Below, one piece after another: positions 8,401 to 11,879 of a DNA stretch of 11,879 nt. Every line of letters begins with the position of its first letter. The first letter of the stretch is position 1. The notes below the pieces were generated by a model that saw nothing but the letters and a program-made list of their open reading frames with translations, had not been told where the DNA came from and did not search any database. The stretch spans positions 1 through 11,879 of the forward strand of contig DAOVIC010000039.1 in assembly GCA_030671565.1 (NCBI GenBank), written 5' to 3'. The position numbers and the translations under genes were made by a program. Source of the DNA: Anaerohalosphaeraceae bacterium (GTDB lineage Bacteria; Planctomycetota; Phycisphaerae; Sedimentisphaerales; Anaerohalosphaeraceae).

Positions 8401-8606
8401 CCGACAGGGCAGTTGCAATGGTAACTTCCGCGGTCACGTCAGAAACAAAAACAGAAGGCGACGCTGCGGTAATTCAGCAGTTCAACGAACAATTCAAAAG
8501 CTTCCAGGACGACGCCCCGGCATGCGACGTATGCGGCTCAATAACAGTAAGAAACGGAACATGCTACAGATGCTACAACTGCGGAAACAGCATGGGATGC
8601 AGTTAA
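5493..8606 (+). CDS. nrdJ: Adenosylcobalamin-dependent (class II) ribonucleoside-diphosphate reductase
   Basis: A 1037-residue class II ribonucleotide reductase, which makes deoxyribonucleotides using a thiyl radical generated from adenosylcobalamin and works with or without oxygen. Active-site residues are visible: finger-loop NPCSE with Asn404, radical Cys406 and Glu408; the redox pair Cys200 (ASACFIQ) and Cys417, the latter 11 residues after the radical Cys as in characterised NrdJ; and the loop LAPTGTIGF at about 597-605. The region around 785-865 is a TSCPD domain (LYEDGQPGELFITM, HARFEPAGMT). A 120-residue Ala/Lys/Thr-rich linker (about 888-1008) precedes a Cys cluster (Cys1011, 1014, 1024, 1027, 1030, 1036), which should act as the thiol shuttle or zinc site that re-reduces the active site. 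No N-terminal ATP-cone is seen, so allosteric activity control by dATP may be absent. The gene stands alone, with its own control region and a terminator. Confidence 0.97.
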   Translation: MTEERTPNRNEDAKTSRVQAWKPPSGSTNDSDHKRLSIGRHFSDPKVHPFDQIEWEKRQAKISGDAGEVVFEQNNVEVPAFWSQLATKVVVSKYFYGDVQTGEREFSVKQLVHRVCRDIADRGKRDGYFATSQDAEDFYSELTWLCVNQYGAFNSPVWFNVGLHGSYGIEGSAHNFRWSDEDGQAVACKNSYEYPQASACFIQSVEDSMDDIMRLAKSEAMLFKHGSGTGTDLSTLRSSREKLSGGGKPSGPLSFMRVFDQIAGVIKSGGKTRRAAKMQSLMIDHPDIKDFITCKTEEEKKAWALIEQGYGGDLNSEAYNSVMFQNANLSVRITDEFMEAVKADEKWSTYSVTNGEKMDEYSARELLDLIAEGTRVCGDPGVQYHSTINKWHTCPSSGPINASNPCSEYMFINDSACNLASLNLMKFRNDDGSFDLEGFKKAIRIYIIAQDILVDNGSYPERRIAENSHKFRPLGLGYANLGSLIMSLSLPYDSDEGRALASAITATLTGTAYCVSAEMAEFKGAFSEYQQNSESMLKVIGMHREAAYNLPEVHCPDYMVSAAKNAWDTAFDAGIKSGYRNSQVTVLAPTGTIGFMMDCDTTGVEPDIALVKYKMLAGGGMLKIVNRTVSMALGGLGYSADDIREICDSIDNDDTIETAAKLREEHLPVFDCAFKPINGNRHIHYQAHLKMMSAVQPFLSGAISKTINMPQESTTEEIASAYMEGWEMGLKAIAIYRDNSKRIQPVNVKKDGRALAKKTTEEAPQQRPYRRRLSETRNSITHKFSVAGHEGYLTVGLYEDGQPGELFITMAKEGSTVGGLMDVIGTCVSMSLQYGVPLITLVDKFRHARFEPAGMTANKNIPFAKSLIDYIFCWMGCQFIAGYMEKNTPQRPKPSTPNKTNTTAKQLVEKTKDLAKKIDEAKAIQNKAVEAPKDSKPSNTSAKAAAIVAEAEKNTGKTSAATSRFAEMTADRAVAMVTSAVTSETKTEGDAAVIQQFNEQFKSFQDDAPACDVCGSITVRNGTCYRCYNCGNSMGCS

Positions 8607-8658
8607 TCGTTCCGCCTTTGACAGGTTAAGGCTTTAATTAACCACGAATTTATGAATC

Positions 8659-8690
8659 AAACACCCCGGCAATCCCGGGGTGTTTTTGTT
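8659..8690 (+). terminator. Rho-independent terminator after nrdJ
   Basis: A perfect stem AAACACCCCGG (8659-8669) with CCGGGGTGTTT (8675-8685), a 5-nt loop CAATC and a T-rich tail TTTTTGTT. It begins 53 nt after the nrdJ TAA, so nrdJ transcription very likely ends here. Confidence 0.93.
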
Positions 8691-8716
8691 ACTCCCCGCT
8701 TTTAAGAGATAATTTT

Positions 8717-8745
8717 TTGAAAATCGCCGTTTTTTGTGTTACATT
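8717..8745 (+). promoter_or_regulatory. Candidate promoter for the small lipoprotein gene
   Basis: TTGAAA (8717-8722, 5 of 6), a 17-nt spacer, and TACATT (8740-8745, 4 of 6). It lies just after the nrdJ terminator and would give a leader of about 54 nt before the ATG at 8806. A separate promoter is expected there because the terminator isolates the gene. Confidence 0.5.
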
Positions 8746-8805
8746 TAGGTGTAATATGCGTCTAATCTATTAGAAACGATGTTTTATTATTGCCGAGGGC
8801 GGATA

Positions 8806-9153
8806 ATGGGCCTGCGAATCTGGTTTTGTTTTTTGTTTATCTTTACGATATGCCTGGTAACGGGATGTAAGGAATCGACCGCCCCGATCGAGCCCGGCAT
8901 TTCTGTCTCTGATGTTAATCTTCCTGATATTGTCATGGAATCAGGCAATACGGAGTATTCTATGGTTATCATCAAGCCCGAACCCGACATCAATTATAAG
9001 ATACTGCAAAAAGTTCCGGATCCGAACGAGGGGCATGCGATGCTGTATGTCAGGCCGGAGAAAGTGCAACCCGAATTCAAACTGGATCATAAGAGGGAAA
9101 ATGGGGGGAAGGAAAGTCATCCAGAAGAAAATTCAACATTTGTTTTACCGTGA
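8806..9153 (+). CDS. Small predicted lipoprotein of unknown function
   Basis: A 115-residue protein with a clear lipoprotein signal: MGLR, a strongly hydrophobic core, and lipobox LVTGC with Cys21. Lys at +2 does not point to inner-membrane retention. The mature part (about 95 residues) is Pro/Glu/Lys-rich, with no domain that I recognise. It contains short beta-like stretches (YSMVIIKPEPDINYKIL, AMLYVRPEK) and a charged C-terminal tail. GAGG at 8795-8798, 7 nt upstream, supports this start over the in-frame ATG at 8779, which would add nine residues before the signal. Flanked by the nrdJ terminator and a convergent NUDIX gene, it is a monocistronic orphan and its context gives no functional hint. 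The hydrophobic leader plus lipobox, ribosome site and promoter together argue that it is a real gene. Confidence 0.75.
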   Translation: MGLRIWFCFLFIFTICLVTGCKESTAPIEPGISVSDVNLPDIVMESGNTEYSMVIIKPEPDINYKILQKVPDPNEGHAMLYVRPEKVQPEFKLDHKRENGGKESHPEENSTFVLP

Positions 9154-9195
9154 GGTAATTTAAGAAGCTAATGCGGATTTTTGGCATTTCTGAAA

Positions 9196-9861
9196 CTAGG
9201 GCTTTTCGAGGAGGTCTTTTAGGTCTGTTGCTGTTTTTGCTTTTTCTGCCATTTCTTTCAGGCCTGCAAGGCATATGGATGACCAGGTTTCCATTGTGTC
9301 GGCCAGCTTGGCCAGTTCCTCTATTTCCGTAAACTCCATCTGGGTTATCATCTGTTCTTTTTTAATTACATTTGGCGCGTCTAATGTCCAATAGTGAACG
9401 ATGCCAAGGTGTACTTGTCCCACTTCGTTCGAATCATCATTCAGTAAAGCTACGATCCGATCTTGGTGGTTTGCTTCTACCTTAACCTCTTCGACTATTT
9501 CGCGTTCTACAGCTTCAAGGTACATTTCAGATGAATTCACCCAGTTGAATAATGGGTTATTGTCTACCGGATTGATATGCCCGCCGATCCCGATCGACCG
9601 GTTGCCGACAAGCCGTTTTTCACCTGCACGTTTGCCGCGTACATAGTTTAAACACTTACCCTCACATGTCATGATCACATACGGGATAAGCTGTTTCAAA
9701 GAAGTGTCGGTCTCCGCTTCCGACCGTGGGACAAATCGCATCGCACCCGGCGCAAAAAATCTGCGAAGGTATCGCTCTACATCGAAATTGAGCCCATGGA
9801 AAATACCTTCCTGCTCGACAATTTCCCGTTCTACTACAAGTACCTTTTCTTCTGCGGCCAT
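9196..9861 (-). CDS. NUDIX-family predicted phosphoesterase (COG4112-like)
   Basis: A 221-residue protein resembling the MutT/NUDIX-type predicted phosphoesterases of COG4112. The NUDIX helix is readable: GIGGHIN at 91-97, then Glu112, seven residues, and REIVEEVKV from Arg120, with Glu121, Glu124 and Glu125 as the metal ligands. Two usual glycines of the box are replaced (Asn106 and Lys127). NUDIX enzymes hydrolyse nucleoside diphosphate-linked substrates; the substrate here is unknown. The C-terminal segment (about 170-221) is helical and Glu/Lys-rich. GAAAGGG (9876-9870) sits 8 nt before the ATG, and a good promoter lies just upstream, giving a leader of about 26 nt. It is convergent with the small lipoprotein gene (42 bp between stops), with no obvious terminator between them. 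Confidence 0.85.
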   Translation of the reverse strand: MAAEEKVLVVEREIVEQEGIFHGLNFDVERYLRRFFAPGAMRFVPRSEAETDTSLKQLIPYVIMTCEGKCLNYVRGKRAGEKRLVGNRSIGIGGHINPVDNNPLFNWVNSSEMYLEAVEREIVEEVKVEANHQDRIVALLNDDSNEVGQVHLGIVHYWTLDAPNVIKKEQMITQMEFTEIEELAKLADTMETWSSICLAGLKEMAEKAKTATDLKDLLEKP

Positions 9862-9893
9862 ACGGTCAACCCTTTCTATATATATCGCTGATG

Positions 9894-9922
9894 AGTGTAG
9901 CCGATGGGCCCGCTTTCGTCAA
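9894..9922 (-). promoter_or_regulatory. Promoter of the NUDIX gene
   Basis: Read on the minus strand: TTGACG (9922-9917, 5 of 6), a 17-nt spacer, and TACACT (9899-9894, 4 of 6). Transcription should start near 9887, about 26 nt before the ATG, leaving room for the GAAAGGG ribosome site. Confidence 0.6.
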
Positions 9923-9941
9923 GCGAATTGCCAAAAGCGGG
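9909..9941. repeat. 8-bp inverted repeat bracketing the NUDIX promoter -35
   Basis: Perfect arms CCCGCTTT (9909-9916) and AAAGCGGG (9934-9941) are separated by 17 nt that contain the -35 hexamer (9917-9922). No T-tract follows on either strand, so it is unlikely to be a terminator. The spacing and position are those of an operator half-site pair, but no cognate regulator is known. Confidence 0.4.
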
Positions 9942-10164
9942 GGATATGCCGACTAAAAAGAAAACCTCAAAAAGATACGGGCTAAATACTGTTTGTCGGA
10001 TATAATGGATGCGTTGCCTGCGGAGATAGTATTTTAATGGCTGGGGGTTCTGGAAAACTGTTCGCCTGCGGCAAAAAAAGCATTTGCCGGTAGTTTACGG
10101 CTATTCGTGAAGGTTAAACTGTAAGTTATTCAGAGTGCTCGGCTGTTTTATTGAGGAAATAGAT
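9923..10164. other. Intergenic region upstream of the DUF6941-like gene
   Basis: No convincing gene. It contains a perfect -10-like TATAAT (10001-10006) with no acceptable -35 at 16-18 nt, and a small hairpin CGGCAAA/TTTGCCG (10069-10089) without a T-tract. The promoter for the DUF6941-rsmB genes should lie here, but I cannot fix it. Two very short frames (9946-10005 and 10037-10093) are not supported. Confidence 0.4.
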
Positions 10165-10572
10165 ATGAAGATCGAAGCTTTTTTATTATGTGATGCGGCT
10201 ACCGACCAGCGCGGCAAACTCAATGTCCTGGGAGCGTTTGAGGACATCTACGTTCAGCAGGTGCCTTTCAAATACCCGGCCTGCGCCATTGTCTCGCGAA
10301 TTCGGTTCGAGAAGATCGAAGAGGGTGAGCACAAAATACGGCTGACTATTATCGATCAGGACGGCAATTCCATCGGGCCCAAACCCGAGGGCAAGCTTGT
10401 GATCAAAACCGCGCCAAACCGCGATTCGTCAGTAGCCAATTTGATCATGAATATCCAGGGGCTGGATCTTCAGGATTTTGGCAAATACAGGGTCGACCTG
10501 GCAATTGACGGAAGCGTACAGGCATCATTGCCTTTGCGGGTGAACGAAATTCCGAATCAATCGAATAACTAA
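10165..10572 (+). CDS. DUF6941-like conserved protein of unknown function
   Basis: A 135-residue soluble protein with no signal or membrane segment. Its start (MKIEAFLLCDAA), KLNVLGAF at about 18-25, and the strand-rich remainder ending in DLAIDGSVQASLPLRV match the pattern of small all-beta DUF6941-type proteins that I recall from Planctomycetota and relatives. No enzymatic motif is visible, and no function is established to my knowledge. GAGG at 10153-10156, 8 nt upstream, supports this ATG. A GTG at 10135 would add ten residues that lack the family pattern. rsmB follows 42 nt downstream on the same strand and may be co-transcribed. The family assignment is from memory of its look, so the function is left open. 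Confidence 0.8.
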   Translation: MKIEAFLLCDAATDQRGKLNVLGAFEDIYVQQVPFKYPACAIVSRIRFEKIEEGEHKIRLTIIDQDGNSIGPKPEGKLVIKTAPNRDSSVANLIMNIQGLDLQDFGKYRVDLAIDGSVQASLPLRVNEIPNQSNN

Positions 10573-10614
10573 ACGACCAACAACGCATATTTGTAATTTA
10601 CGGCTGGCAGTTGT

Positions 10615-11879
10615 ATGGCAGATAAAATAACAAGCTCAAGAGCAGTTGCCGTTAGCGTACTTGGTCGGTATGCAGACGGTAGGGGGGATGTTTCGGATAT
10701 ATTGAACAGGGTAAATATTCCGCCCCAGTATCGCGGCAAGGCTACTGATATTTCCTTTGGGGTCGTGCGCAATCTCGGGCTCATAGACATGCTTATCGAA
10801 AAGATCGCGAATGTAAAAGGCGAGCGAACTGATAAGGTGTTGCGTGATATTTTGCGAGCCGGTATTTACGAGCTTGTTTACTGTCCCGACGTAGCCGACT
10901 ATGCGATCGTTAACGAAGCGGTCGAGATGGCACGAGAAAGGGGCGGCAAAAAAGGCTCGGGATTTGTCAACGCTGTGCTCCGAAATATTTGCAGGGCGAT
11001 AGAAAACAGATCCGTCGACTCAGCCGGATACGACTGGGCCAGGGTAGTTCCGCAAGACGCGGTCATGGGGTGTTTGTTTAAGAAAGCTCTGTTGTGCGAT
11101 TTCCGTAGCGAACCTGCCAGATATCTAACCGAAGTTTTTTCCCTGCCGCAGTGGCTGACAGCTGAATGGATCGCAGAGTTCGGATTTGGCCTGACGCGGG
11201 ATATTTCTTTTGCGAGCAATCGAAGATGCGGCGTTTATTTGCAGCCGAATATTTTGAAGGTGGATGCCGACCAATTGAAGGCAAAGCTCATTGACGAAGG
11301 GGTCGATGCCGGTGACGTTGAAACCGTTTGCAACGGTAAGACACTGCGGTTTAGCGGCCACAGGTCGGTGGCATCTTTTGATGCGTTCGGCGCGGGGCTT
11401 TTTACAGTTCAGGATCCAACCGCCTCTAAGGTCGCCGAGTTTTTTAACGTAAGATCCGGTGAGACGGTCGTCGACCTTTGTGCAGCGCCAGGCGGAAAGA
11501 CAGTGCGTATGGCGCAGGTCATGGCCGATGACGGTACGATTATTGCCACCGATTCCGATCCGGGGCGACTTTCCATGGTAAGGGATAACTGCAGCCGTCT
11601 TGGGTTGACGTGTGTGGAGGTTGTCGAATTGGCACATCTGGAAAAAACTTTACAGGCTCGAAAAGTGGACGCGGTTCTTGTGGATGTCCCTTGCTCGAAT
11701 ACCGGGGTGATGGCAAAACGTGTCGAGGTGCGATGGAGGCTGCGTCCGGATGTTATCGCAAAGTTAAAAGATAAGCAGTTTAAACTTCTCGTCAAGGCAT
11801 CGCAGCTGGTCAGTGACGGAGGGAGGGTATGCTATAGCACCTGTAGTGTTATGAAAGCAGAGAACCGTGGGGTCGTGGA
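10615..11879 (+). CDS. rsmB: 16S rRNA m5C967 methyltransferase RsmB, 3'-truncated by window edge
   Basis: The reading frame is open from ATG 10615 to the window end (421 full codons, no stop). The N-terminal region (about 1-130) is the NusB-like RNA-binding domain (AVSVLGRY, RNLGLIDMLIEKI, LRAGIYELVY, YAIVNEAVEMAR, FVNAVLRNI). The C-terminal part is the SAM-dependent Rossmann fold: motif I CAAPGGKT (289-296), motif IV DVPCSNTG with Cys360, and motif VI YSTCS with Cys410. In this family the motif VI Cys attacks C6 of cytosine and the motif IV Cys helps release the product. RsmB methylates C967 of 16S rRNA. A segment of about 40 residues between the domains (about 133-175) is longer than in Escherichia coli RsmB. 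The start is set by an in-frame TAA at 10594 with no other start codon in between. There is no strong Shine-Dalgarno, so coupling to the upstream gene is possible. RsmB, 429 aa in E. coli, should end soon after the window. Confidence 0.93.
   Translation, partial: MADKITSSRAVAVSVLGRYADGRGDVSDILNRVNIPPQYRGKATDISFGVVRNLGLIDMLIEKIANVKGERTDKVLRDILRAGIYELVYCPDVADYAIVNEAVEMARERGGKKGSGFVNAVLRNICRAIENRSVDSAGYDWARVVPQDAVMGCLFKKALLCDFRSEPARYLTEVFSLPQWLTAEWIAEFGFGLTRDISFASNRRCGVYLQPNILKVDADQLKAKLIDEGVDAGDVETVCNGKTLRFSGHRSVASFDAFGAGLFTVQDPTASKVAEFFNVRSGETVVDLCAAPGGKTVRMAQVMADDGTIIATDSDPGRLSMVRDNCSRLGLTCVEVVELAHLEKTLQARKVDAVLVDVPCSNTGVMAKRVEVRWRLRPDVIAKLKDKQFKLLVKASQLVSDGGRVCYSTCSVMKAENRGVV

Noticed and set aside
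8779..8805. Upstream ATG for the small lipoprotein
   Set aside because: It would put nine residues before the signal peptide and lacks a ribosome site, whereas the ATG at 8806 has GAGG at good spacing.
9946..10005. 19-residue Lys-rich reading frame with a G-rich stretch just before it
   Set aside because: Too short, the G-run is too close to the ATG, and it has no conserved feature; it also overlaps the -10-like TATAAT.
10069..10089. Hairpin CGGCAAA/TTTGCCG as a terminator
   Set aside because: Only 7 bp and not followed by a T-tract on the + strand.
10037..10093. 18-residue reading frame upstream of the DUF6941-like gene
   Set aside because: No ribosome site and no support beyond an ATG and a stop.
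11125..11637. 170-residue minus-strand reading frame inside rsmB
   Set aside because: Antisense to the methyltransferase motif I region; a shadow of the real gene.
1..11879. Mobile elements, phage genes, CRISPR arrays, tRNA or rRNA genes
   Set aside because: Looked for terminal inverted repeats, transposase motifs, regularly spaced repeats and cloverleaf patterns; none were seen by eye.

Overview
The window is an ordinary-looking piece of bacterial chromosome of moderate GC. It most likely comes from a Planctomycetota member, perhaps Phycisphaerae or Sedimentisphaerales. That guess rests on the mix of proteins: a DUF1080 (3-keto-disaccharide hydrolase-type) lipoprotein, a membrane protein with two N-terminal CxxC...CxxC zinc ribbons, a B12-dependent ribonucleotide reductase with a TSCPD domain and Cys-rich tail, a DUF6941-like protein, and an RsmB with an extra segment between its NusB-like and methyltransferase parts. 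No single gene proves the lineage. I see no mobile element, phage gene, tRNA, rRNA or CRISPR array.

Layout. Bases 1-3520 (+): the C-terminal two thirds of the transcription-repair coupling factor Mfd, then a DUF1080 lipoprotein 16 nt downstream, then an SGNH/GDSL hydrolase whose start codon overlaps the lipoprotein stop (ATGA). These three could be one transcript. Bases 3530-4996 (-): a double zinc-ribbon/DUF5684-like membrane protein, ending only 9 bp from the hydrolase stop. Bases 4997-5492: a divergent AT-rich control region with a candidate promoter, two NrdR-box-like sites, an imperfect palindrome and a possible short upstream reading frame. Bases 5493-8606 (+): adenosylcobalamin-dependent ribonucleotide reductase (nrdJ), closed by a clear Rho-independent terminator. 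Bases 8806-9153 (+): a small lipoprotein of unknown function with its own promoter. Bases 9196-9861 (-): a NUDIX-family protein with a well-formed promoter. Bases 10165-11879 (+): a DUF6941-like protein and then RsmB, the 16S rRNA m5C967 methyltransferase, cut by the window end.

Functionally this is housekeeping (transcription-coupled repair, dNTP synthesis, rRNA modification) mixed with lineage-type accessory proteins for the envelope and for carbohydrate handling. The best second looks are the nrdJ control region, the long low-complexity linker in NrdJ, the zinc-ribbon/DUF5684 fusion and the coupled DUF1080-SGNH pair. I did not find anything that I can defend as a new multi-gene system.
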